Source of the DNA: JBGSLA01 sp041740935
GTDB taxonomy: Bacteria; Desulfobacterota; Desulfobaccia; Desulfobaccales; 0-14-0-80-60-11
Assembly: GCA_041740935.1 (NCBI GenBank)
Contig: JBGSLA010000068.1
Coordinates: 1 to 26,681 of the forward strand
Length of the DNA: 26,681 nt
Reading direction: 5' to 3'
The position numbers and the translations under genes were made by a program. Below, one piece after another: positions 20,885 through 26,681 of this stretch. The notes under the pieces are model-generated. The model ran no database searches. It was not told the origin of the DNA and saw nothing but the letters and a program-made list of their open reading frames with translations. Each line of letters begins with the position of its first letter. The stretch's first letter is position 1.

Positions 20885-21980
20885 GCTGCGGCCCCCCCGG
20901 TATCCCTTGCGACAGATATATTTTTATCTGACCGAGGGCTGCAATCTGCGGTGCCGGCATTGCTGGGTCCTGGCTGATCTCGAGACCTCCCGGCAGGCTG
21001 CGTCCTTCCTTTATCCCGAACTGCTCAGGCACGTGGTGACCCAGGCCCGGCCCCTGGGTCTGGAAAGCGTGAAACTTACCGGGGGCGAGCCCTTGCTGCA
21101 CCCCCGCCTGCCCCAGATACTCGAGATCATCAAAACCGCGGACCTCCGGCTGGTGGCGGAGACCAACGGGGTGCTGCTCACTCCCGGACTGGCCCGGGCC
21201 ATGGCGGAGTGCCGCCAACCGCACGTCTCCGTGAGTCTCGACGGGACCGAGGCCGAGACCCATGAGTGGGTCAGGGGGGTCCCCGGTTGTCACCAGGCCG
21301 CGCTTCAGGGCATCGCCCACCTGGTGGAAGCAGGCATCCAGCCCCAGATCATCTTCTCCATGCTGCGCCGCAACCGGGACCAGATTGAGGGCGTCATCCA
21401 ACTGGCCCAAAAACTAGGCGCCAAGTCCTTGAAGTTTAATATCATCCAGTCCTCGCCCCGGGCCGACCGCCTGGAAGAAGAGCAGGAAACTCTTACCGTC
21501 CAGGAAGTGTTGGAGCTGGGACGCTGGGTGGAGCAGGAATTGAGCCCCCAGGCGGAAATTCCCATATTGTTCCACCATCCCCCGGCCTTTCGCCCCTTAA
21601 GCCTGATGTTCGCAGACAGCGGCAACGGCGCCGGGGTGTGCGGCATCCAAAGCATTATCGGGGTCCTGGCCGACGGCTCCTATGCGCTGTGCGGCATCGG
21701 GGGCAATGTCCCGGAACTGGTCTTCGGCCACGCCGCCCGGGACCGCCTGGCCGACGTCTGGCATGACCACCCGGTGCTCCAGGAGATCAGGGAGGGTCTG
21801 CCCCAGCGCCTCACCGGCATCTGCGGCGATTGCCTGGTGCGCAGCCGCTGCCTGGGGTTTTGCCTGGCCCAGAATTACTATCATGCCCAGGATTTGTGGG
21901 CCCCTTACTGGTTCTGCGAGCAGGCCGCAGCCGCCGGGCTTTTCCCGGAGGAGCGGCGGGTCCCCCGGCAGGCAATTTAA
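20871..21980 (+). CDS. Radical SAM/SPASM peptide-modifying enzyme 2 (ScmF/GeoRSP-like)
   Basis: This is a 369-residue protein. YLTEGCNLRCRHCW supplies Cys24, Cys28 and Cys31, and VKLTGGEPLLHP follows. The SPASM domain is complete, with Cys257, 274, 318, 321, 327, 331 and 349. Sequence outside these motifs differs strongly from enzyme 1, so the two are not a recent duplication and probably do different chemistry or act on different residues. The opening RQIYFYLTEGCNLRCRHCW resembles the second radical SAM protein of SynChlorMet cassettes as I recall it. AAGGAGG lies 11 bases before the ATG, and the start lies inside the end of enzyme 1. The likely substrate is the precursor peptide 185 bp downstream. 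Confidence 0.9.
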   Translation: MSVSKLRPPRYPLRQIYFYLTEGCNLRCRHCWVLADLETSRQAASFLYPELLRHVVTQARPLGLESVKLTGGEPLLHPRLPQILEIIKTADLRLVAETNGVLLTPGLARAMAECRQPHVSVSLDGTEAETHEWVRGVPGCHQAALQGIAHLVEAGIQPQIIFSMLRRNRDQIEGVIQLAQKLGAKSLKFNIIQSSPRADRLEEEQETLTVQEVLELGRWVEQELSPQAEIPILFHHPPAFRPLSLMFADSGNGAGVCGIQSIIGVLADGSYALCGIGGNVPELVFGHAARDRLADVWHDHPVLQEIREGLPQRLTGICGDCLVRSRCLGFCLAQNYYHAQDLWAPYWFCEQAAAAGLFPEERRVPRQAI

Positions 21981-22011
21981 TGGCTGCGGCTGGAAAAATT
22001 ACCGAAAAAGC

Positions 22012-22040
22012 TTGCTTGTACATTTGTCTGTGATTATGAT
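22012..22040 (+). promoter_or_regulatory. Sigma-70-type promoter candidate before the precursor gene
   Basis: TTGCTT (22012-22017) and TATGAT (22035-22040) are separated by exactly 17 bases. The -10 box matches at 5 of 6 positions, the -35 box at 3 of 6. It could give extra transcripts of the precursor, which RiPP systems usually need in excess over enzymes. Confidence 0.4.
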
Positions 22041-22164
22041 AAAAATGGCAAAAAGTTAACCTTGAAATTGGAGGAACAATCCGGGGGCCGATCATCTCTA
22101 ACCCCGGCGCGGCAATATCATCTAAAGTGGAAAACAGCCAACTAAAATAAGGAGGATGGGGGTT

Positions 22165-22329
22165 ATGACCAAAAAAGACAACATGCGGTACGAAAAGCCC
22201 GAATTAAAAACCCTTTTCAACGACCTGGAAGCAGCCATGGGCTCCTGTTCGGGTGGCCTCGGCGATTCAACTTTATGTTCGGGCGGCGTCAGCGCCAAAG
22301 GTACCTGCAGCGGCGGCACCGGTTTCTAA
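22165..22329 (+). CDS. Candidate RiPP precursor peptide, three CSGG repeats
   Basis: This 54-residue gene has the strongest ribosome-binding site in the window (AAGGAGG nine bases before ATG 22165). The leader, residues 1-25, is charged and helical and contains RYEKPEL (8-14). This matches the Y-x-x-P-x-L motif (Tyr9, Pro12, Leu14) by which lasso-peptide leaders bind their PqqD-like recognition element. The core, residues 26-54, is Gly/Ser/Thr-rich with Cys28, Cys38 and Cys48, each followed by Ser-Gly-Gly and spaced exactly ten residues apart. The core has no other Cys and ends in TGF. It lies between the two radical SAM genes and the kinase-like and peptidase genes, all on one strand. The product probably carries radical-SAM-made Cys crosslinks; the chemistry and bioactivity are unknown. 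Confidence 0.85.
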   Translation: MTKKDNMRYEKPELKTLFNDLEAAMGSCSGGLGDSTLCSGGVSAKGTCSGGTGF

Positions 22330-22429
22330 CCGGCCGGCGGCCAGGGAAAATTTCCTTACCGTTCGGCGCCAGGCTTCAGACCGAAGCCCCAATACCGGTT
22401 CATTCCGAGCGCCGTGCAATGTTCTGCGG

Positions 22430-22469
22430 ATCATCCTGGGGGGTGGATATGCCACCCCTTCGGGATGAT
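22430..22469 (+). promoter_or_regulatory. Two-part hairpin between precursor and HPrK-like gene
   Basis: ATCATCC/GGATGAT (22430-22436 with 22463-22469) forms an outer stem, and GGGGTGG/CCACCCC (22440-22446 with 22452-22458) an inner stem with loop ATATG. No U-run follows, so it is not a plain terminator. The inner left arm is a GG-rich ribosome-binding-like tract and the loop contains the ATG of the small open frame at 22449. It could cap the precursor mRNA or restrain translation downstream. Confidence 0.5.
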
Positions 22470-22640
22470 GTGTGGACGTTTCGGCAAGCAAGCTTTGGCG
22501 AGCTCCCGCAGCTGTCTGGGGAACCGCCGGGGGGCGTCCATTATCTGCTCCACGCCCAGCCACTGAAAACTGGCTTCATCTTCCCAATCATTCGATTTGT
22601 CAAAGGATATGCCGATGGGCTCAGGCATCGGTTCGGGTAA
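22449..22640 (+). CDS. Uncertain small ORF before the HPrK-like gene
   Basis: This is a 63-codon open frame ending in TAA four bases before the HPrK-like ATG and in the same frame. It opens MPPLRDDVWTFRQASFGELP and ends in a hydrophobic-basic stretch GFIFPIIRFVKGYADGLRHRFG. A GG-rich tract precedes the ATG. A 65-codon frame on the opposite strand (22431-22628) is equally open but has no ribosome-binding site. I do not recognise either. This could be a small cassette protein, an N-terminal remnant of the kinase-like gene, or noncoding. Confidence 0.3.
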   Translation: MPPLRDDVWTFRQASFGELPQLSGEPPGGVHYLLHAQPLKTGFIFPIIRFVKGYADGLRHRFG

Positions 22641-22643
22641 GCC

Positions 22644-23615
22644 ATGGCGTCAGCACACACCAGCAGCCGCGAGTCGAAACACCGATCCGCTGCCTGGAAC
22701 CTTCTCAAAACCTTAACCGCCGCCGGCGACCCCGGTAAGGGTCTGCAGGGCTTCGGCCTGCGCCTGGCTGACGGCAGCCGCTGGTGGCTGGCCGGCTATC
22801 CTCCGGCTTCCGCCTGGGTGGAAAAATTGGCCCCGGTGATGCACCTTCATCCGGAAGAGGCCGACGGCGCCAATCTCATCGTCTTTGTCGAAAGCCCCAC
22901 CCCGTCCGAGTCGGCCAGACGCATGGCGGAACCGGACTCAGGGTGGCTCTCCCTGCAAAAGGGCAACCGCATCCTGTGGTACCGGCTGGATTCTCCCGAC
23001 CTCCTGATTGAATGGGTCAAGCCCCTGTCGGAGGCCGAAACCTATGTCGGCATGCGGGACTCCCTGGCCTTTGTCTATTGGCAGAGCCTGCGCCGGGGCG
23101 GGATACCCTTCCATGCCGGGTTGGCGGCATACCGCGGCCAGGGGGTGATCCTGGCGGGGGCCTCCGGGACCGGCAAGTCCACCTGCTGCCGCCGCCTGTC
23201 CCCTCCCTGGCGGGCCCTGGCCGACGACGAGGTTTTGGTGGCCCTCACTCCCGAGGGCCGCTATGTGGCCCACCCTTTCCCCACCTGGAGCGATTATCTC
23301 CTCCAAACCGGAAAACCCACCTATGGTTCCCAGGAGCCGGTGCCCCTGACGGGAATTTTCTTCATGGAGCAGGCTTCCCAGGATGACTGCCATCCCCTGA
23401 GTCCGGCCGAAGCCCTGGTGGAGGTGGCCATCTCGGCCCAGGTCTGCCTGGCCCACTTTCTGTGGTACTGCGGAGCCGCGGAAGCCCAAACCATCCGCGC
23501 CCTCATCTTTGCCAACGCCTGCGACCTGGTCAAAAAAGTCCCGGCCTTTCGCCTTCGGGTCAGCCTCAAGGGCCGCTTCTGGGAGCATCTGGAAGCCGCC
23601 CTGGAAATGCGGTGA
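22644..23615 (+). CDS. HPr-kinase-like P-loop protein (ScmC-like)
   Basis: This is a 323-residue protein. The N-terminal half (1-150) is a mixed domain with no motif I recognise. The C-terminal half resembles HPr kinase: GGIPFHAGLAAYRGQGVILAG leads into the Walker A GASGTGKST (172-180), and WRALADDEVLVAL holds the following acidic Asp-Asp-Glu (194-196). HPrK-related proteins recur in RiPP cassettes with PqqD and radical SAM partners, where their role is unproven; phosphorylation of the peptide or ATP-driven regulation is possible. ATG 22644 is the first start after an in-frame TAA at 22638. Only six bases separate its stop from the peptidase gene. Confidence 0.85.
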   Translation: MASAHTSSRESKHRSAAWNLLKTLTAAGDPGKGLQGFGLRLADGSRWWLAGYPPASAWVEKLAPVMHLHPEEADGANLIVFVESPTPSESARRMAEPDSGWLSLQKGNRILWYRLDSPDLLIEWVKPLSEAETYVGMRDSLAFVYWQSLRRGGIPFHAGLAAYRGQGVILAGASGTGKSTCCRRLSPPWRALADDEVLVALTPEGRYVAHPFPTWSDYLLQTGKPTYGSQEPVPLTGIFFMEQASQDDCHPLSPAEALVEVAISAQVCLAHFLWYCGAAEAQTIRALIFANACDLVKKVPAFRLRVSLKGRFWEHLEAALEMR

Positions 23616-23621
23616 CCTACC

Positions 23622-24275
23622 ATGGTCCGGAAAATTTTTTATATCGGACCGAGCATGAACCCCCTCCTGCAGCGGGGCGACACCCTCCTGGTGGTCCCTT
23701 GCGGCTCTGATGAGATTCAGCCGGGTGACATTATCGTCTTTACGGATCCCCTACGGGGACAGGTTGTGCATCGGGTGGTGGCGGCCAGGCCCGAAGGTGT
23801 GGTCACCAAGGGCGACAACAACCCCACCGTGGACGAGCGCCCGGTCGCTCCCCGGGACATCCTGGGGCGGGTGACGGGCCTGGAGCGCCAGGGCCGCACC
23901 CTGCCGGTGTCCCGGCAAGCGCCGGCCGCCCTCTATCTCCTCAAGGCCCGCCACTGGTTTGACCGGGCGTTTTCCTGGCTGCTGCAACCGGTGTATGAGC
24001 GGCTGGCTCAATCCGGGGTCTGCCGGCGGCCGCTCAGCGCCCTGATCAAGCCCCGGCTGGTGTATGTTCCCCGCGCCGAGGGCCCCGAAGGGCAGCTCTG
24101 GCTGGGGAATGTCCTCATCGGGCGGAAAATGCCCCGCCAGTCCCGCTGGAGCATCCGGCGGCCCTTCGGGCTGTGGGTGGACGAAGCCGGCCTGCCGCAC
24201 CAGCCTCCCGCAGCCGCCGGCCGCGATCCGGGGAAATCCCGGGGCCTGAACCGGTCCGCCCCACCCCGCTCCTGA
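23622..24275 (+). CDS. S24/S26-type (signal-peptidase-like) serine protease
   Basis: This is a 217-residue protein. IGPSMNPLLQRGD places the nucleophile at Ser11, PGDIIVFTDP follows, and VVHRVVAARPEGVVTKGDNNPTVD supplies the general base Lys63. These match the Ser-Lys dyad of signal peptidase I and S24 proteins. There is no N-terminal membrane anchor, unlike LepB. The C-terminal 110 residues are basic and aromatic with no domain I recognise, and the last 30 are Pro/Arg-rich. As the last gene of the cassette it is the best candidate for cutting the leader off the modified peptide. It starts six bases after the kinase-like gene and is followed by a hairpin. Confidence 0.85.
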   Translation: MVRKIFYIGPSMNPLLQRGDTLLVVPCGSDEIQPGDIIVFTDPLRGQVVHRVVAARPEGVVTKGDNNPTVDERPVAPRDILGRVTGLERQGRTLPVSRQAPAALYLLKARHWFDRAFSWLLQPVYERLAQSGVCRRPLSALIKPRLVYVPRAEGPEGQLWLGNVLIGRKMPRQSRWSIRRPFGLWVDEAGLPHQPPAAAGRDPGKSRGLNRSAPPRS

Positions 24276-24295
24276 GGACCCCCTCGGGTCTTTCT
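24275..24295 (+). terminator. Probable terminator of the RiPP cassette
   Basis: AGGACCC-CCTC-GGGTCTT forms a 7-bp stem (one G-U pair) directly at the peptidase stop codon, followed by TCT. The stem is short and the U-tract weak, but the position fits the end of the operon. Confidence 0.5.
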
Positions 24296-24327
24296 CCCGC
24301 CCGCTGACCCCCTGCTTCATAAAACTA

Positions 24328-24357
24328 TTGACAGGGGGCGGCGTTTTTGTCTTTAAT
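24328..24357 (+). promoter_or_regulatory. Strong sigma-70-type promoter
   Basis: A perfect TTGACA (24328-24333) and TTTAAT (24352-24357, 5 of 6) are separated by 18 bases. It is the best sigma-70-type match in the window and points at a segment with no convincing protein gene. Confidence 0.55.
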
Positions 24358-24592
24358 CTTTCACAGGATGGCCAAGCTTGGCGGTGGAGTCCGGCCTCAC
24401 CGCCATGACCAATGCGGGCTCACCCTTCTGCCGGCCCGGCCCGCCCGTACCCTCGCCCCAGGGTTGGCGGCACACAGGAACAGACCTGGCCATCATGGAG
24501 AAACTGTTTCCCTGGACCATGGTGTTCACAGGCGGGACAACTTTGAGGGCGGCTATGGCGCTGCGGAAGGAGACCTCGTAGGAAAATATTAA
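24358..24592. other. GC-rich segment open in several frames; possible RNA or small gene
   Basis: The segment is GC-rich and flanked by AT-rich DNA on its right. It is open on the plus strand in two frames (24347-24592 and 24378-24581) and on the minus strand (24353-24646). None has a ribosome-binding site. The plus frame at 24378 contains WRHTGTDLAIMEKLFPWTMV and the minus frame SFSMMARSVPVCRQPW; both look protein-like, but I cannot place either. A GGCGGTG/CACCGCC hairpin begins the segment (24381-24405). A noncoding RNA, a short gene or a decayed element are all possible. Confidence 0.3.
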
Positions 24593-24931
24593 TAACCTGC
24601 TATTTGCCCTGGGCTCCCAAGACAATTCAATATGAATTTGATACATAAAACGATAGCAGGGAGTTGGAAAAATAAGTAAGCCGATGTGGATTATTCATAG
24701 TTTAAGGGTTTCCGAATCAGATACATAAAAATTATTTTTTTGTGATTTTTTCTCCTAAATGATACAAGTTTTTATTAGGAAGTGTTATCTTTGACTGTTC
24801 TGAACTCACTTATAATCAATAGTAACATCCTTATATCATCATAACTTGTGGGGACTCCTGGTTCCCGGCTTCCGAGCTGACGGATTGTTGGCGCCGTGGT
24901 GTTAACATAACTTTCATGGTTCAGAAAACCT
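24593..24931. other. AT-rich leader region of the beta-barrel gene
   Basis: No gene is seen. The DNA to about 24845 is the most AT-rich in the window. A perfect TATAAT lies at 24811-24816 with TTGACT at 24791-24796, but the 14-base spacing is too short for a good promoter. Several other AT-rich -10-like sites exist, so the true promoter is not clear. Confidence 0.4.
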
Positions 24932-24941
24932 GGGGGGGGGG
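24932..24941 (+). promoter_or_regulatory. Poly-G tract serving as ribosome-binding site
   Basis: Ten consecutive G residues end three bases before the ATG of the exported protein gene; no other Shine-Dalgarno-like sequence is present. Homopolymeric G runs of this length are prone to slippage, so the spacing and strength of the site could vary between cells. Confidence 0.55.
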
Positions 24942-24944
24942 AAC

Positions 24945-26018
24945 ATGCGCAAGCTGTCGGTATGGCTGATCTGTTTGATGTTGGCGCTGCCGGTGTGGGG
25001 GGCCTGGGCCCAGGAAAAAGAAGCCCCCACCGTGGGGGAGGAGCGCCGGGAGGAACAAAAAAAGGCCACCACCGCCACCCGGGTGGCCGAAGTGGAGCGG
25101 GGCGGGGCCCTGTTGCCTTCGGGACGTTTGGTGGTCGAGCCCTCCTTTGAGTACAACCACGTCTCCGGGACCAACGTGTCCATTTCGGGCTTCACCATCT
25201 TCCAGGCCATTCTCATCGGCCAGGTGCAGGTGCAAAAGCTCCGCCGGGACCTCTTCATCCCCGCGGTTACCTTTCGACTGGGGCTTAAAGAAGCCGAATT
25301 GTATGTCCGCATACCCTATTTCTTCCGCAGCGACCGGTTGGTTTTTCCGGTTTCCGGAGGGGGCACCAGCACCATTCAGGACAAATCCTTCAGCGACAAC
25401 GGTATGGGCGATATCACCAGTTATGTGTATTATCATCTGCTGCGGGAGGGACAGTGGAAACCCTGGGTGCCGGACACCGTCATCCGTCTGGGGATGAGCT
25501 TCCCCACCGGCAAGGACCCGTACACCATTAGACGGGAGTTTGTCCAGGAACTGGGGGCCGTGGTTCCGGTGGAATTTCCCACCGGCACCGGCCATTGGGG
25601 CCTGACCCTGGGTTCCACCTTTGTGAGAAGCGCCGACCCCGCGGTCATTTTTCTAAACGTCGCCTACTTTATTAATTTCGGACGCAACGTCGGCAGCGCC
25701 GGCGATCCGGCCATTGATTTCGGGAACATCAAGCTCGGCAATACCTTTGAATACAGTATCGGCCTCATCCTGTCCCTGCAGGAGCGCCTGTCCATGAACT
25801 TCTCGCTCAACCAGCGCATCACCGGCAAAACCACCCAGAATGGCGCCTCCCTGCCGGACAGCAATCTTAATGCCCTGTCGTTCAACATCGGGGCCACCTA
25901 CGTTATCCCGCCCCGAATGGCCGTGGACTTCGTGGTGGGTATTGGCCTGAGCGAAGACGCCCCGGACGTCAGCCTCCTGATCCGGATGCCCGTTATGTTC
26001 AAGTTCGGGAAAAAATAG
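24945..26018 (+). CDS. Exported beta-barrel-like outer membrane protein
   Basis: This is a 357-residue protein. Residues 1-23 form a signal peptide (MRKLSVWLICLMLALPVWGAWA, cut before QE). A charged segment rich in Glu, Arg and Lys follows (24-50). The remainder alternates short amphipathic strands with Gly/Asn turns: LVVEPSFEYNHV, AELYVRIPYFFRS, GDITSYVYYHLL, TVIRLGMSFPTGKDP and LSMNFSLNQRITG among others. It ends VSLLIRMPVMFKFGKK, as in beta barrels. It resembles proteins annotated as outer membrane transporter or MetA-pathway phenol degradation-like (PF13557), an annotation that says little about substrate. It is a single gene downstream of the RiPP cassette, from which it is separated by about 670 bp and its own AT-rich leader. 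Confidence 0.75.
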   Translation: MRKLSVWLICLMLALPVWGAWAQEKEAPTVGEERREEQKKATTATRVAEVERGGALLPSGRLVVEPSFEYNHVSGTNVSISGFTIFQAILIGQVQVQKLRRDLFIPAVTFRLGLKEAELYVRIPYFFRSDRLVFPVSGGGTSTIQDKSFSDNGMGDITSYVYYHLLREGQWKPWVPDTVIRLGMSFPTGKDPYTIRREFVQELGAVVPVEFPTGTGHWGLTLGSTFVRSADPAVIFLNVAYFINFGRNVGSAGDPAIDFGNIKLGNTFEYSIGLILSLQERLSMNFSLNQRITGKTTQNGASLPDSNLNALSFNIGATYVIPPRMAVDFVVGIGLSEDAPDVSLLIRMPVMFKFGKK

Positions 26019-26030
26019 CTGCGGTGGTGA

Positions 26031-26341
26031 GAAGTTTTTATGTGGAACCGCCGCCCTCGGCGGTTTGTCCGCCGGCGAGGGCGCCGGCGCCACATTTTTC
26101 ATGCTTTGCGGGTGAGCCGAAGGCTCAGGAGCGACTGGCCAGAAAAGTTTGTCGCGTGCAGGGGCAGGCGCCCTCGCCTGCCCTCAATGTAAAGCCGAGG
26201 GCGGCTGGCCCTACCCCAGAAAAAAGAAAAGGCTTTTTATTCCGGTTCCCCAGCTCCCGTGGGGCATCCGGGTGAGCGCCAACCTCTACTTGGCTTCCAG
26301 CCCCCTGAAGGCGGGATGCGCTTTGCTTTCCCGCCCTACAG
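26031..26341. repeat. Composite dispersed repeat (copy B) and further palindromes
   Basis: Positions 26031-26092 match 2991-3052 closely. A GGGCAGGCG-CCCT-CGCCTGCCC hairpin lies at about 26161-26182. Positions 26241-26300 carry a degenerate GGTTCCCCAGCTCCCGTGGGG module, and 26308-26338 the GGCGGGATGCGCTTTGCTTTCCCGCC module, inverted relative to 77-107. No gene is seen between 26019 and 26373. Confidence 0.65.
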
Positions 26342-26373
26342 CCCCGCTCCCCCAGCCTTCCCCCCGGCCGCGC

Positions 26374-26681
26374 TCACGGGTTCGGAGCCGGCAGGGCCCG
26401 CAGCCGCCGTTTATAATACTCCTCTCCCCAACCACTCAGGCGGCCCTCCTCAAACACCAGGGGAGTAAGGAGCCTTCGTCCCTGCCGGCTTTCCAGCATA
26501 TAAAACCAGACGATCAGCCCCCGGCCCGCCGCCCGAAAGCCCTCGGTGCGCTCCGGAGCCCCCAGCAGGCGCCGCACCTCTTCCCGGGACAGGTTCAATT
26601 CGAGGCGGCTGGCCGCGTCCATGTCGCTTTTGGGGGGAGGCCCCGAGGTCGCCACCGGCGGGGGGCTCGGCGCCTCCCGGG
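26374..26681 (-). CDS. Hypothetical protein, C-terminal part, possibly SmpA/BamE-like (partial)
   Basis: The frame stays open to the window edge, so the start lies outside and only the last 102 residues are seen. The edge-proximal part is Pro-rich (APSPPPVATSGPPPKS), like a linker behind a lipoprotein anchor. The following LELNLSREEVRRLLGAPERTEGFRAAGRGLIVWFYML resembles the repeated SmpA/BamE-type fold, where a short helix with R/E-E-V-x-x-x-L-G-x-P precedes a strand. It ends VFEEGRLSGWGEEYYKRRL. The assignment rests on this short pattern alone. A GTG at 26655 is in frame but unlikely to be the real start. Confidence 0.6.
   Translation of the reverse strand, partial: REAPSPPPVATSGPPPKSDMDAASRLELNLSREEVRRLLGAPERTEGFRAAGRGLIVWFYMLESRQGRRLLTPLVFEEGRLSGWGEEYYKRRLRALPAPNP

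Noticed and set aside
22431..22628. 65-codon minus-strand open frame in the RiPP cassette
   Set aside because: It has no ribosome-binding site, opposes the operon, and is no better supported than the plus-strand frame; I could not decide from sequence alone and did not list it as a gene.
24811..24816. Perfect TATAAT as -10 box of the beta-barrel gene
   Set aside because: The only -35-like box (24791-24796) is 14 bases away, too close for a normal sigma-70 promoter; kept only as a remark.

Overview
The window is about 27 kb of GC-rich chromosomal DNA. It probably comes from an anaerobic member of the Desulfobacterota (Desulfobacca- or Syntrophobacter-like former Deltaproteobacteria). The reasons are a futalosine-type menaquinone operon with UbiA/UbiD/UbiX partners, the pairing of an AlaC-like aminotransferase with homoserine dehydrogenase, and a two-radical-SAM RiPP cassette of the kind described from Syntrophobacter. 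This assignment is an inference; there is no rRNA or tRNA gene here to test it. No CRISPR array, complete insertion sequence or prophage is visible.

Layout. 1-3.5 kb: folD (minus), two tandem PilZ-domain genes (plus, the first behind a sigma-28-like promoter), a DUF4282 membrane protein (minus) and a small Cys-containing protein (minus). 3.8-6.4 kb: an aminotransferase/homoserine dehydrogenase operon (minus). 6.9-8.5 kb: a B12-binding-type radical SAM protein with a DUF4070-like C-terminus (plus). 8.6-17.8 kb: a minus-strand run of tetR, mqnE, mqnC fused to a nucleoside phosphorylase-like domain, an aminofutalosine deaminase, mqnA, a ubiD homologue, a ubiX homologue and, after a repeat-filled gap, a ubiA homologue. 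18.1-19.2 kb: a GT4-type glycosyltransferase (plus). 19.4-24.3 kb: a RiPP-type cassette (plus). 24.9-26.0 kb: an exported beta-barrel-like protein (plus). The right end holds a partial minus-strand gene.

Menaquinone operon. MqnA (chorismate to 3-enolpyruvyl-benzoate), MqnE (aminofutalosine synthase), the deaminase (aminofutalosine to futalosine) and MqnC (cyclisation of dehypoxanthine futalosine) are all present. UbiD/UbiX/UbiA homologues fit the late decarboxylation and prenylation. No mqnB or mqnD lies in the window. MqnC carries a C-terminal domain resembling methylthioinosine/methylthioadenosine phosphorylases, with Asn at the position that marks 6-oxopurine users. This domain may do the missing hypoxanthine-removal step and hand its product directly to MqnC. 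Two exact TGACC-N4-GGTCA palindromes, one before tetR and one before mqnE, suggest that the TetR protein controls itself and the operon.

RiPP cassette. A good sigma-54 promoter (19365-19380) precedes a PqqD-like carrier, two radical SAM/SPASM enzymes, a 54-residue precursor candidate, an HPr-kinase-like protein and an S24/S26-type peptidase. The precursor has a YxxPxL leader motif and three Cys-Ser-Gly-Gly units spaced exactly ten residues apart. The set resembles the SynChlorMet (Scm) and GeoRSP cassettes; from memory, the Scm precursor had not been identified when that family was described.

Intergenic DNA is unusually rich in short palindromic repeats and in three heptanucleotide tandem arrays.
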